From the NCBI RefSeq assembly GCF_034653275.1, contig NZ_JAYEES010000001.1, forward strand, positions 620,001 to 684,000: a DNA stretch of 64,000 nucleotides, in the 5' to 3' direction. Below, in pieces: positions 34,225 through 43,420 of this stretch. Under the pieces are notes generated by a model. That model made no database searches and was not told the origin of the DNA. It saw only the letters and a program-made list of their open reading frames with translations. Position numbers and translations under genes: made by a program. The DNA comes from Nitrospirillum sp034653275. GTDB taxonomy: Bacteria > Pseudomonadota > Alphaproteobacteria > Azospirillales > Azospirillaceae. How positions within the stretch are numbered: the stretch's first letter is position 1; every line of letters begins with the position of its first letter.

Positions 34225-35551
34225 CGCCGTCGTCGCCCAGGCGATCAACGACTTCCAGTCCGAGATCGCCGCGGTCGTGGGGGCCCCCTATCCCAAGCCG
34301 GTGCGCAGCACGCTGTACACCCTGTCGGCCATGGTGGCCGTCGCCCTGATCCTGGTTTCCGTGGTGAAGCTGGACGAGGTGGTGACGGCCCCCGGCAAGG
34401 TGGTGTCGCGCACGCCCAGCATCGTGGTGCAGCCGCTGGACACCTCCGTCGTCCGGTCCATCATGGTGCGGCCGGGGCAGGAGGTGAAGAAGGGCGACCT
34501 GCTGGTGACGCTGGACCCGACCTTCGCGTCCGCCGACGCCTCGCAGCTGCGCGACCAGGTCGCGTCGCTGACGGCCGAGGTCGCCCGCCTGGAGGCGGAG
34601 CAGGCCAAGACGATCTATGACCCCGGGGCGGAGCCGACGACGCAGGCGGCCTTGCAGCTGTCGGTCTGGCGGTCGCGCCAGGCGGAATACAAGGCCAAAC
34701 TGGCGAACTACGACCAGAAGATCGAGTCAGCCCAGTCCACCATGGTGCGCAGCCAGCGGGACATGGAGTACTTCAAGTCCCGGGTGGCGGTGACCTCGGA
34801 GATCGAGGACATGCGCGCCAAGCTGGAAAAGAAGGAATACGGCAGCCGCCTGAACACCCTGCTGGCCCAGGACAGCCGCACCGAGATGATGCGCAACCTG
34901 GCCAGCGCCGAACAGCAGGCCCGGTCGGCCTCGCATGACCTGGAGGCCCTGCGGTCGGAGCGGGAGTCCTTCCTGCATCAGTGGCAGGCGGATCTGGCCC
35001 AGGATCTGTCCAGCAAGCGGACGGACCTGCAGAAGGCCAGGGATGACCTGTCCAAGGCGGAACGCCGCAACGACCTGGTGGAGATGCGCGCCATCGAGGA
35101 CGGTTCCATCCTGTCCGTGGGTGACATTTCCGTGGGTTCCGTCGCCAAGACCGGCGACATGCTGGTGACCCTGGTGCCGGCCAACGCGCCGCTGGAGGCG
35201 GAGGTCGACCTGGATGGTGCCGACCAGGGCCATGTCAAGCTGGGCGACAAGGTCGAGATCAAGCTGGACGCCTACCGCTTCGTCGAGCATGGGACGGCCA
35301 AGGGCATCCTGCGCAGCGTCAGCGACGACAGCTTCACCCGCCAGGATAACGGCCAGCCGACCTCGCGGCGTTTTTTCCGGGGCCGGATCGAGATCACCGA
35401 GGTCAAGCTGCACAACGTCGGCAAGGAAGGCGTGCACCTGGTCCCCGGCATGCCGCTCAGCGCCGACATCATGGTCGGGCGCCGCACCATCCTGATGTAC
35501 CTGATGGAAACGGTGCTGCGTCAGGCGTCCGAGGGGATGCGCGAGCCTTGA
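34184..35551 (+). CDS. HlyD-family membrane fusion protein
   Basis: Type I secretion adaptor of 455 residues, linking the inner-membrane ABC exporter to an outer-membrane channel. One N-terminal membrane helix (LYTLSAMVAVALILVSVV) is followed by the lipoyl-like half-motif GKVVSRTPSIVVQPLDTSVV and VRPGQEVKKGDLLVTLD. A long coiled coil comes next (about residues 120-320) and then the beta-barrel/closing region VGSVAKTGDMLVTLVP, ending in GMPLSADIMVGRRTILMYLM. The ATG at 34184 has GGAG seven bases upstream and lies within the transporter gene. Confidence 0.93.
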   Translation: MSARSLVPTPRGSDAVVAQAINDFQSEIAAVVGAPYPKPVRSTLYTLSAMVAVALILVSVVKLDEVVTAPGKVVSRTPSIVVQPLDTSVVRSIMVRPGQEVKKGDLLVTLDPTFASADASQLRDQVASLTAEVARLEAEQAKTIYDPGAEPTTQAALQLSVWRSRQAEYKAKLANYDQKIESAQSTMVRSQRDMEYFKSRVAVTSEIEDMRAKLEKKEYGSRLNTLLAQDSRTEMMRNLASAEQQARSASHDLEALRSERESFLHQWQADLAQDLSSKRTDLQKARDDLSKAERRNDLVEMRAIEDGSILSVGDISVGSVAKTGDMLVTLVPANAPLEAEVDLDGADQGHVKLGDKVEIKLDAYRFVEHGTAKGILRSVSDDSFTRQDNGQPTSRRFFRGRIEITEVKLHNVGKEGVHLVPGMPLSADIMVGRRTILMYLMETVLRQASEGMREP

Positions 35552-35603
35552 TCGGCATCCACTTGAACGGCACCCGGGGGATCACTGCGGCGCGCGGCGG
35601 GTC

Positions 35604-37271
35604 ATGGTCGGCTTTTCGACGCTGATAGATCGGGCCGCCACGTGGCGGATCGGGCGGTCGTCCGCCGATTGGTCCCTGGCCATGGCCTATCGCCTGGCCG
35701 CCCGCGGCGATGATGTCGCCGCGGCGCGGGCGTTCGCGGCGGCGGCCCGGGCGGGTTCGATCGAGGGGATGCGCGGGCTGGCGGATGCGCTGATGCAGGG
35801 GCGTGGTGTCCTACCCGACCCGGCGGCGGCGGTCCGCTGGATCACGGCCGCGGCGGAGAAGGGCGACGCCAATTCCCAGGCGCGCCTGGGCGCCCTTTAC
35901 GCCAACGGCCTTGGTCGCCCGCCGGCGGAGGGCGACACCAGCGGCTCCTTCCATCTGCCGGTGGATATCCCGCTGGCGCGCCTATGGTCGGAGAAGGCGG
36001 CGATCCAGGGCCATATCGAGGCCCAGGTGCTGCTGGGCTGGCTGCTGTCGCGACGCAGCGGGTCGGAGGGCGATCCTGTGCGAGCCGCCGAGTGGTATCG
36101 CCGCGCCGCGGACGCCGGCAACCACGCGGCCAAGGTGGGCTTGGCCATGATCCTCGCCAGCGGTGACCTGGGGGAGCCGGATGCGGCCGGGGCCGTGCGA
36201 CTATATGAAGAGGCGGCGGCCGTCGGCAATCCCACCGCGATCTATTACCTGGCCATGGCCTATATGCTGGGCGAAGGCACGCCCCAGGATTTGGACCGAG
36301 GCGTGGCCGCCCTGAAGCGGGCGGCGGATCTGCAGGTGGCTGGAGCCCAGCGGTCGTTGGGCGTCATGTACATGCGTGGCCAGAACGTCCCCCAGGATGG
36401 CGCGGCGGCGGAGACTTGGCTCCGTCGCGCCGCCCTCAAGGGCGATGTCGAGGCCATGGCGCTGCTGGGGGATCTTCACGCCGGCCGGCTGGCCCGGGTC
36501 CCCAGCGATATCGAGGCGGCGCAGTGGTATCAGGCGGCGGCCGACCGCAACCATGCCGGGGCGCAGATGGCGCTTGGGCTGGCATACGCCGGCGGGCGGG
36601 GACTGCCCAAGGACGTGTTCGAGGCGGTGCGCTGGTTCACCAAGGCGGCCGACAGCGGTTTCGTTCCGGCCCAGTTCCGCATGGGCATCTGTCACCTGGG
36701 GGGCGAGGGCGTTCCCCAGGACTATACCAAGTCCGTCCACTATTTTCGAATGGCGGCCGAAGCCGGCCACGCCGACGCCCTCTATAACCTGGGTGTCCTG
36801 CATTATCACGGCTATGGCCTGGAGAAGAACGAGGCCCAGGCCATGGTCCTGTACGGCCAGGCTGCGGAGAAGGGCAGCGCGTCGGCCCAGTTCAGGGTGG
36901 GGCGTGCCTATGCGACCGGGGCCGGCTTGCCGCAGGACGATGCCGCCGCCCTGGTGTGGACGCGGCGGGCGGCGGAGCAGGGGCATGTGCCGGGGCAGGT
37001 CAATCTGGCGCGCATGCTGCTGGCCCAGGCGCATGGGGCACAGGGGGCCGCCGCCGTGGCGGAGGCCCGGGCCTGGCTGGAAAAGGCCACGGCCGCCGGC
37101 AGCGGTGAAGCCATGAGCACCCTGGCCGAGTTGATCGCCGCCCATGACGGTGCGGCGGGCGTGGAAACGGCGCTGGAGTGGGCGCGGCGCGCGGCCAAGG
37201 CGGGCGATCCCCGCGCGCCGCAGGTGGTCGAGGCCCTGGAGGCCCGGGCTTTCCAGGGTGAGGTTCGCTGA
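35604..37271 (+). CDS. Sel1-repeat (TPR-like) protein
   Basis: A 555-residue protein made almost entirely of Sel1-like repeats of about 36 residues, for example AVRWITAAAEKGDANSQARL, AEWYRRAADAGNHAAKVGLA, AAQWYQAAADRNHAGAQMAL and SVHYFRMAAEAGHADALYNL. Sel1 repeats form an alpha-solenoid for protein binding. No signal peptide is evident, so it is probably cytoplasmic. It lies 52 bases after hlyD on the same strand and is probably cotranscribed with the secretion genes, suggesting a chaperone or scaffold role for the exported substrate; this is inference. Confidence 0.85.
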   Translation: MVGFSTLIDRAATWRIGRSSADWSLAMAYRLAARGDDVAAARAFAAAARAGSIEGMRGLADALMQGRGVLPDPAAAVRWITAAAEKGDANSQARLGALYANGLGRPPAEGDTSGSFHLPVDIPLARLWSEKAAIQGHIEAQVLLGWLLSRRSGSEGDPVRAAEWYRRAADAGNHAAKVGLAMILASGDLGEPDAAGAVRLYEEAAAVGNPTAIYYLAMAYMLGEGTPQDLDRGVAALKRAADLQVAGAQRSLGVMYMRGQNVPQDGAAAETWLRRAALKGDVEAMALLGDLHAGRLARVPSDIEAAQWYQAAADRNHAGAQMALGLAYAGGRGLPKDVFEAVRWFTKAADSGFVPAQFRMGICHLGGEGVPQDYTKSVHYFRMAAEAGHADALYNLGVLHYHGYGLEKNEAQAMVLYGQAAEKGSASAQFRVGRAYATGAGLPQDDAAALVWTRRAAEQGHVPGQVNLARMLLAQAHGAQGAAAVAEARAWLEKATAAGSGEAMSTLAELIAAHDGAAGVETALEWARRAAKAGDPRAPQVVEALEARAFQGEVR

Positions 37272-37336
37272 TAGGCGACTTGATCTGCCCTGAGTACTTC
37301 GCCCGCTCGCCGGACGGTGGGTGAATCGGGTTCCGT

Positions 37337-38398
37337 TCAGTGCACCCGGTTGCGCATCGACATCTGCAGATGGTGCAGGATGAGATTGGTGTCGTAACTG
37401 GAAGAGAGGCGGATGACCTCTTCCCATCGATGAACATAGGGGATACCCACGGGATTGCGCTGCAGTAGATCCCGCTTGATGAACGGGTAGGCCTTGCGCG
37501 CCACCAGATGATCCCAGAAATAGTGGGTCTGGTTCAGGGGCATGCCATGGCTGATGGCCGCTTGTGTATGGCGCAGATAGGGAAGCACCAGGTCATGGAA
37601 ATGGCCCGCGTTGCTCCCCGCTTCCGTCTTCTTCGCCTTCATGAGTTCATTGAGGGGGCCCGAGAGTTCCGCCACGACGTCACGATAGGAATGCAGAGCA
37701 TGGCAGCGAAAGCCCGCGCGTAAGAAGAAGCGGGTCAGGCCGATCTCATAATCACGGATGACCCAGCGTTTACTCCGGTAATAGCGTACTCTGCGCCAGA
37801 ACTTTGCGAAACTGGGGCTCCGCAATACAGCCTGGTGGAAGACCACAAAATAGCTTTGCAGGTGGAAATGGCGATCCCAACTGTCGGTCAGGCCCCAGAC
37901 GTCGGCGATGGCGGGGTCGGTCCGCTCAACCACCTCGTTGATGTCCTGCAGCGGGCCGTAAATGCTGTCATTGGTGATCAGCAGATGGTCCAGGGCGCCT
38001 AGGTCATTGATCAGCGCGATGCCGTCCTTGAAAGCGCCGAAATCCCAGCCGATGTTACGGCGCTTCAGCACCCACGCGACGTGGGGCAGCACTTTCTCGG
38101 TTTCCGCAGCGGAAAGCTTGGGACAATTGCTGGCGAAGATGATCGCATAGCCAGCTTCCGCCAGTTTGGCGATGAAATAAACGACATAGTCGTGGACGAT
38201 ACCGCGCGGGTCATAATGATTGAAGACGGCGATCTTGCGCGCGCCTTCCAGGGGAATCTGACCGGGAAGGCTGGCTTTAACCGTAGGGCGGCGAGGCAGG
38301 ACATCCTCAACGGAGCAGCGGGCCAAATCCACATAGTCAACCAGCCTCATGGGGAGTTGTAATCCCTTTTTGAGCTTTTTTAAGATTGCGTCAGACAT
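37337..38398 (-). CDS. RgpF-like rhamnan/polysaccharide synthesis protein
   Basis: About 353 residues, of the RgpF family linked to rhamnose-glucose polysaccharide assembly. Diagnostic stretches are KIAVFNHYDPRGIVHDYVVY, RRNIGWDFGAFKDGI, LLITNDSIYGPLQDINEVV, DVWGLTDSWDRHFHLQSYFV and PLNQTHYFWDHLV. The start at 38398 (MSDAILKKLKKGLQ) is preferred to an in-frame ATG at 38494, which adds a Cys-rich unrelated tail. It is paralogous to the next gene upstream; the two are in tandem on the minus strand, so they may form one unit acting on the same glycan. The base composition is slightly more A/T-rich than the flanks. Confidence 0.8.
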   Translation of the reverse strand: MSDAILKKLKKGLQLPMRLVDYVDLARCSVEDVLPRRPTVKASLPGQIPLEGARKIAVFNHYDPRGIVHDYVVYFIAKLAEAGYAIIFASNCPKLSAAETEKVLPHVAWVLKRRNIGWDFGAFKDGIALINDLGALDHLLITNDSIYGPLQDINEVVERTDPAIADVWGLTDSWDRHFHLQSYFVVFHQAVLRSPSFAKFWRRVRYYRSKRWVIRDYEIGLTRFFLRAGFRCHALHSYRDVVAELSGPLNELMKAKKTEAGSNAGHFHDLVLPYLRHTQAAISHGMPLNQTHYFWDHLVARKAYPFIKRDLLQRNPVGIPYVHRWEEVIRLSSSYDTNLILHHLQMSMRNRVH

Positions 38399-38535
38399 GA
38401 AGCTGTCAATTCCCTTTCCTAGTAGGTGCACTATAAGACACTTACCGGCTTTCTGAAAAGCAAACCCACAGCCTTCGATGTCGATACCGCACATGAGACA
38501 TCGGCGACGATGAGGGAAGGCATGCCGCCTTTACG

Positions 38536-39557
38536 TTAATTTGTGGAAAGGTGTTCGTGGATAAGGGCAGGGTCATAAGTTGAGACCCTAGATACAACGC
38601 GCTCCCAATCTCCAACATTGGGAATGTTGGCGGGATTCTTTTGCAGCAATTCACGTTTAATGAAAGGAAAACCCAGGCCCACGGTCAGCTCGTACCAGAA
38701 AAAATGAGTCTGGTTGATGGGAACGGACGCCTTGATGCGGCTGGCGAGCATTTGCGCGTACCCGGCCGGCGACGTTATGTCCGCTTTCGGCGGCGCGGTT
38801 CGCGGCGTATGGGACCGCATGAATGTTTCGGTGACGGTGTTGTAGGGGAACAGCGCCTTGCAGCGCAGCCCCCCGTCCTGCAGCATCCGCGTCAGCCCGA
38901 TCTCATACTTTTCGATGATCCAATGCTTGCGCCGGAAGCAGCGGACACCGTCCCAGAAGCGCCGGAACGCCTCGGAGCGCAACGCCCGCTGGTGGAACAG
39001 CAGGAAAAAGCTTTGCAGGTGGTAATGACGTTCCCAGCTGTCGGTGCTGCCCCAGATGTCGGCCTCGGCCGGTGTGGCCCGGTCGATCAGGGGATCCAGG
39101 TCATAAAGGGGGCCGAAGACGCTGTCGTTGGTGATCAGCAGCATCTCGCGCTCTTCCAACGCCGGCACCAGGGAGATGGCCTCGCGATAGGCGGCGAAGT
39201 CCCAACCGATGTTCTGGCGGGAAAAGGCCAACGCCACGTCCGGCAGCAGGGGCGCCACCGTCTGGTCGCTCAGGCAGGGCGTGTTGCTGGCGAAGACCAC
39301 GGCGAAGCCCGCCTCCCGCAGCTTGCGGACATGGTAGCGGACGTAGGGGGCGATGGTGTCGGTCCGCGCGAAGTGCATGAAGACGGCCACCCGGGCCGCG
39401 CCGTCCAACGCCACCTGGCCGGTCCAGCTTTTCTCGATGCGGCCCACCGCGGGAGGTGGGGGAAAAACAGCAACTCGGCGTAATCGGCCGTGCGGGTGAT
39501 CAGCAGGCGGCTACGATAGGCGACTTGGCGGACGATACGGCGAAACAGGTCACGCAC
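38536..39557 (-). pseudogene. Second RgpF-like protein, single-base frameshift near N-terminus
   Basis: A paralogue of the gene at 37337 with VAVFMHFARTDTIAPYVRYH, RQNIGWDFAAYREAIS, LLITNDSVFGPLYDLDPL, DIWGSTDSWERHYHLQSFFL and PINQTHFFWYELTV. The main frame opens only at about 39447, but the missing N-terminus VRDLFRRIVRQVAYRSRLL lies upstream in another frame from a GTG at 39557. Adding one base to the G5/A5 run at 39458-39467 joins the two segments and restores the same layout as the intact neighbour (about 340 residues). All family motifs follow the break. Confidence 0.75.
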
Positions 39558-39867
39558 TCAAACACATCCTAACCACACATCCGGCTCGCCTTTGGCTAAC
39601 CACACATCCGCCTCGCTTCGTCGGCTGGCGTGCGCCGGCCGCCAGGGGCCTGATCAGCAAGGCGAGCGCCCGCCCCTTTATGCCCGAGACGATGTGGTCA
39701 AACAATGTCGAGAACCGGGGGGGCCGCCATGGGGGAGTCACCGATGTTCATCTGCCGAACATTTGTTCGCAAATGCACGGCTGTTCCTGGCGCGTGGCAT
39801 GGCTCATTCCCGCCGATCCGGTGCTATCGTGGCGACCGCCCTTCAAGAATGGCGGGAGGAGTGAGAG
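39558..39867. other. Intergenic region between glycan and pca genes
   Basis: A 310-base divergent region. It holds the tandem repeat at 39569-39616 near the RgpF-like start and a GGGAGGAG ribosome site just before pcaB. It should contain the pcaB promoter, but I could not pick out convincing -35/-10 elements. No ORF is supported. Confidence 0.45.
39569..39616. repeat. 21-bp direct repeat with 27-bp period
   Basis: CTAACCACACATCCGGCTCG (39569 on) recurs as CTAACCACACATCCGCCTCG (39596 on), one difference in 21 bases, six bases apart. It lies immediately upstream of the second RgpF-like gene. Two in-phase copies roughly 2.5 helical turns apart could be a regulator binding site, or simply a local duplication. 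Confidence 0.6.
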
Positions 39868-41214
39868 ATGCCTGGATTGCTGGACCCGCTGTTCCGGGGC
39901 GGGGCGGTGGACGCGATGTTCACCGATACCGCCACCGTGCAGGGCATGCTGGATTTTGAGGTGGCCTTGGCGCGGGCGGAGGCGCGGCTGGGCATCATTC
40001 CCCCGGGCGCCGACGTTGCCATCGCCGCGCACTGCCGGGCAGAGCGTTTCGACCTGGATGCCTTGGCCCATGCCGCGGCCAAGGCCGGCAACACCGCCAT
40101 TCCCCTGGTCAAGGCGCTGACGGCGCGGGTGGCGGCGGCTGATCCCGACGCCAGCCGCTTCGTTCATTGGGGCGCCACCAGCCAGGACATCATGGACACC
40201 GGCCTGGTCCTGCAAATCCGCCAGGCCCTGCCACTGGTGGACAAGGACCTGGACGCGCTGGAGGGGCATCTGGCCCGCCTGGCGGCAACCCATGCCGAGA
40301 CGCCCCTGGCCGCGCGCACCTGGATGCAGCAAGCCCTGCCCACCACCTTCGGGCTGAAGGCCGCCGGTTGGATGGCCGCTGTCGGTCGCGCCCGCCGGGC
40401 CTTGGCCACGGCGGGGCGGGACTGCCTGGTGCTGCAGTTCGGTGGGGCCGCCGGCACGCTGGCCGCCTTGGGGGACCGGGGGCTGGATGTCGCGGCGGCC
40501 CTGGCCGTTGATTTGGACCTGGCCTTGCCCGATCTGCCCTGGCACGGCCACCGCGACCGGCTGGCGGCGCTGGGGGCGGCGCTGGGCCTGGTGGCCGGCG
40601 TGCTGGGCAAGATGGCCCGCGATCTGTCGCTGCTGATGCAGACCGAGGTGGGCGAGGCGTTCGAGCCGGCGGAGGCTGGCAAGGGCGGATCGTCCGCCAT
40701 GCCGCACAAGCGCAATCCCGTGGCCTGCGCCGTCGCGCTGTCGGCCGCCACCCGCGTGCCGCCCCTGGTCGCCACCCTGTTTGCCGCCCTGCCGCAGGAG
40801 CAGGAGCGCGGCCTGGGCGGCTGGCACGCGGAGTGGGAGACCTTGCCGGAAATCTTCCGCCTGGTGGGCGGCAGCCTGCGGGTCATGGCCGACGCCATGG
40901 CCGGGCTGGAGGTGGATGCCGGCCGCATGCGCGCCAACCTCGACATCACCCGGGGCCTGCTGATGTCGGAATCGGTGGTCATGGCGCTGGGGCGGGCGCT
41001 GGGCCGGGGACCGGCGCACAGCCTGGTGGAAAAGGCCAGCCGTCAAGCGGTGGCCGAAGGCCACAGCCTGGGCCAAGTGCTGGCCACGCTGCCGGAGGTC
41101 ACCGCCCACCTGTCACCGGACCAACTGGCGGCGGCGCTGGACCCCGCCAGCTATCTGGGCATGGCGCCGCGATTCGTCGCCCGGGCCCTGGCGGCTCGTT
41201 CACGTGACGTTTGA
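39868..41214 (+). CDS. pcaB: 3-carboxy-cis,cis-muconate cycloisomerase
   Basis: Fumarase/aspartase-superfamily enzyme of 448 residues that converts 3-carboxymuconate to 4-carboxymuconolactone, the step after protocatechuate ring cleavage. Conserved regions are VHWGATSQDIMDTGLVLQI, RTWMQQALPTTFGLKAAGWM and the superfamily signature GGSSAMPHKRNPVAC. The start at 39868 follows GGGAGGAG. It leads a pcaB-pcaD-pcaC set; the upstream ring-cleavage genes pcaHG lie 2.3 kb downstream on the same strand. Confidence 0.94.
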   Translation: MPGLLDPLFRGGAVDAMFTDTATVQGMLDFEVALARAEARLGIIPPGADVAIAAHCRAERFDLDALAHAAAKAGNTAIPLVKALTARVAAADPDASRFVHWGATSQDIMDTGLVLQIRQALPLVDKDLDALEGHLARLAATHAETPLAARTWMQQALPTTFGLKAAGWMAAVGRARRALATAGRDCLVLQFGGAAGTLAALGDRGLDVAAALAVDLDLALPDLPWHGHRDRLAALGAALGLVAGVLGKMARDLSLLMQTEVGEAFEPAEAGKGGSSAMPHKRNPVACAVALSAATRVPPLVATLFAALPQEQERGLGGWHAEWETLPEIFRLVGGSLRVMADAMAGLEVDAGRMRANLDITRGLLMSESVVMALGRALGRGPAHSLVEKASRQAVAEGHSLGQVLATLPEVTAHLSPDQLAAALDPASYLGMAPRFVARALAARSRDV

Positions 41215-41233
41215 TCATGACCGATCAAACGTC
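41206..41233 (+). other. Perfect 11-bp inverted repeat overlapping the pcaB stop
   Basis: GACGTTTGATC (41206-41216) and GATCAAACGTC (41223-41233) flank a six-base loop. The pcaB stop codon (41212-41214) lies inside the left arm. There is no T-tract, so rather than a full terminator it could be an mRNA-processing or partial-termination hairpin tuning pcaB against pcaDC, or an operator. Confidence 0.5.
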
Positions 41234-41294
41234 CCCTCAATCGGCCGGCACGGTCGCCCCCAACCCTTCTCGCGATGCATGAGGAAGACGCACC

Positions 41295-42074
41295 ATGCCG
41301 TTGATTACCCTGGATGATGGCTGCCACCTGAGCTATCGCGTCGACGGTCCCGCCGACGCGCCGCCCCTGGTGTTGTCCAACTCGCTGGGCACCGCCATGG
41401 CGATGTGGGAACCGCAGATGGCGGCCCTGGCCCAACACTATCGCGTCATCCGCTATGACAGCCGGGGCCATGGCTCCAGCGACGCGCCGGCCGGTCCCTA
41501 CACCATGGAGCGGCTGGGCCAGGACGTGCTGGGCCTGCTGGACGAGTTGGACATCTACCGTGTCCGGTTCTGCGGCCTGTCCAAGGGCGGCATGGTGGGC
41601 CAGTGGCTGGGCATCAACGCCGGCCAGCGGCTGGACCGCCTGGTGCTGGCCAACACCGCCGCCTACATGGGCCCGGCGGAAAGCTGGCAGGGGCGCATGG
41701 ACCTGGTGGCGGCCCAAGGCATGGCGGCCGTCACCGAGGCGGTGATCCAGCGTTGGTTCACCCCCGGCTTCGTGGCCGCCCAGCCCGATGCCGTGGACCG
41801 GGTGCGACGGCTGCTGCTGGCCACCAAGCCGCAGGGGTACGTGGGCTGCTGCGCCGCCATCCGCGACATGGACCAGCGGCCGCAACTGCCCGTCATCGCC
41901 GTGCCCACCCTGGTCATCGGTGGCACCCAGGACCCGGCCACCCCGCCGGAGAAGGCGCGGGAACTGCACGCCAACATCAAGGGCAGCACGCTCATGATGC
42001 TGGAGGCCGCGCACCTATCGAATGTCGAACAGGCGCACGCCTTCACCGCCGCCGTGATTGATTTCCTGGCCTGA
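41295..42074 (+). CDS. pcaD: 3-oxoadipate enol-lactonase
   Basis: Alpha/beta hydrolase of 259 residues that opens 3-oxoadipate enol-lactone to 3-oxoadipate. The nucleophile elbow is CGLSKGGMVGQWLG, the N-terminal strand VLSNSLGTAMAMWEPQM forms the oxyanion region, and the catalytic His lies in EAAHLSNVEQ. GAGGAAG precedes the ATG. It sits between pcaB and pcaC, and is a separate gene rather than the PcaCD (PcaL) fusion found in some actinobacteria. Confidence 0.93.
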   Translation: MPLITLDDGCHLSYRVDGPADAPPLVLSNSLGTAMAMWEPQMAALAQHYRVIRYDSRGHGSSDAPAGPYTMERLGQDVLGLLDELDIYRVRFCGLSKGGMVGQWLGINAGQRLDRLVLANTAAYMGPAESWQGRMDLVAAQGMAAVTEAVIQRWFTPGFVAAQPDAVDRVRRLLLATKPQGYVGCCAAIRDMDQRPQLPVIAVPTLVIGGTQDPATPPEKARELHANIKGSTLMMLEAAHLSNVEQAHAFTAAVIDFLA

Positions 42075-42086
42075 GGAGCAGACCCC

Positions 42087-42476
42087 ATGGATGAGCAAGA
42101 GCGTTTCGACCTGGGCCTCGCGACCCGCAAGTCCGTGCTGGGGGAGGCCCATGTCGATCGGGCGCTGGCCGGCCGCACCGAGTTCAACACCGAGTTTCAG
42201 GACCTGATCACCCGCTACGCCTGGGGGGAGATCTGGACGCGGCCCGCCATCGACCATCCCACCCGTCGCCTGCTTACGTTGGCGATGATGATCGCCCTGA
42301 ACCGGGGGGAGGAGTTCAAGATGCACGTTCGCGCCGCCGTGCAGCACGGCGTATCCCGCGACCTGATCAAGGAAGTGATCCTGCAAAGCGCCATCTATTG
42401 CGGCGTGCCGGCCGCCAACACCGCCTTCCACCAAGCGGCAGAGGTGTTCGCCGCGCTGGACGGGGCGGGGGCCTAG
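42087..42476 (+). CDS. pcaC: 4-carboxymuconolactone decarboxylase
   Basis: A 129-residue CMD-family enzyme making 3-oxoadipate enol-lactone. Conserved features are VDRALAGRTEFNTEFQDLIT, YAWGEIWTRPAIDHPTRRL and the C-terminal ILQSAIYCGVPAANTAFH. It starts 12 bases after pcaD with a GAGGAG site, so it belongs to the same operon. It ends four bases inside the convergent LysR gene. Confidence 0.94.
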   Translation: MDEQERFDLGLATRKSVLGEAHVDRALAGRTEFNTEFQDLITRYAWGEIWTRPAIDHPTRRLLTLAMMIALNRGEEFKMHVRAAVQHGVSRDLIKEVILQSAIYCGVPAANTAFHQAAEVFAALDGAGA

Positions 42477-43405
42477 GCCCCGTCCTCCATCTCACGCGCC
42501 ACCGCCTCCAGTTGCCCGCGTAGCCAGGCCTGGGCGGGGTCGTGCTGGCCCCGCAGGTGCCAGGCCATGTACATGCGCAGGGCGTCGGTGCCCGGCGGGG
42601 CCATGGCCAGCAGGTCGGGGGGCAGGGGGCCGGCATCGAAGTCCGCCAGTTCCACCCTGTGCAGCCGCCCGGGAATGCAGGCGATCAGGTCGGTGCCGCG
42701 CAGGAAGGGCGCCAGGCCAGAGAAATTGGCGACCGACACCACGACGTCGCGGTGGATGCCCAGCCCCTCCAGCGCCTTGTCGAAGTTCAGCGGGTCGGCC
42801 GAGGGGTGGACCACCGTGACGTGGCGCCCGGCCAGGAAGGCGGCGGCGCTGGCGGGGGCGGCCCGCCGCGCCCCATCGAAAACACAGACATAGCGGTCGT
42901 CGAACAACCGCTTCTGGATGATGTCCAGCCCTTCCGGTGGGGCGGGGGAGATCAGCAGGTCGCAGCGCGCCTCCCGCAGCATCTCGTTGGTGGGGCGGCC
43001 GGAAGGGATGACGTGCAGGCGGAAGTCCGCCAGCTGCGCCGCCACCCGGGCGTAAAAGCGGGGCAGCAGCAGGTCGCGTTGGAAATCGTTGGCCGCCACC
43101 GTCCAGGACAGGCGGGCCTGCGCCGAGTCGAAGCCGTCACCCGCCGTCAGGGCCTTCAGCCCATCCATGAGCAGCCGCGCCTGGGGCACCAGGCGTTCCG
43201 CATGCTGGGTGGCGACGATGCGCCGTCCGGACTTCACGAACAAGGGATCGCCCACCAGGCGGCGCAGGCGGTTCAGCGCGTGGCTGACGGCCGACTGCGC
43301 CATGTCCAATCGCCGTGCGGCGGCGGAGACCGACCCCTCCTCATACACCGTCACGAACAGGCGCAGCAGATGGCCGTCCACACCCAGATGATCGAAGCTG
43401 CCCAC
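42473..43405 (-). CDS. LysR-family regulator between pcaBDC and pcaHG
   Basis: A 310-residue LysR protein from a GTG start at 43405. The winged helix is HLLRLFVTVYEEGSVSAAAR then RLDMAQSAVSHALNRLRRLV, and the effector domain includes AVAANDFQRDLLLPRF-like sequence and RYVCVFDGARRAAP. The N-terminus resembles the NahR/LinR aromatic-responsive group more than the classical pca activator PcaQ, so I give no symbol. It is divergent from pcaHG and convergent with pcaBDC, so it most likely controls one or both in response to a pathway intermediate. Confidence 0.85.
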   Translation of the reverse strand: MGSFDHLGVDGHLLRLFVTVYEEGSVSAAARRLDMAQSAVSHALNRLRRLVGDPLFVKSGRRIVATQHAERLVPQARLLMDGLKALTAGDGFDSAQARLSWTVAANDFQRDLLLPRFYARVAAQLADFRLHVIPSGRPTNEMLREARCDLLISPAPPEGLDIIQKRLFDDRYVCVFDGARRAAPASAAAFLAGRHVTVVHPSADPLNFDKALEGLGIHRDVVVSVANFSGLAPFLRGTDLIACIPGRLHRVELADFDAGPLPPDLLAMAPPGTDALRMYMAWHLRGQHDPAQAWLRGQLEAVAREMEDGA

Positions 43406-43420
43406 GCCGACCTCGGTTTA

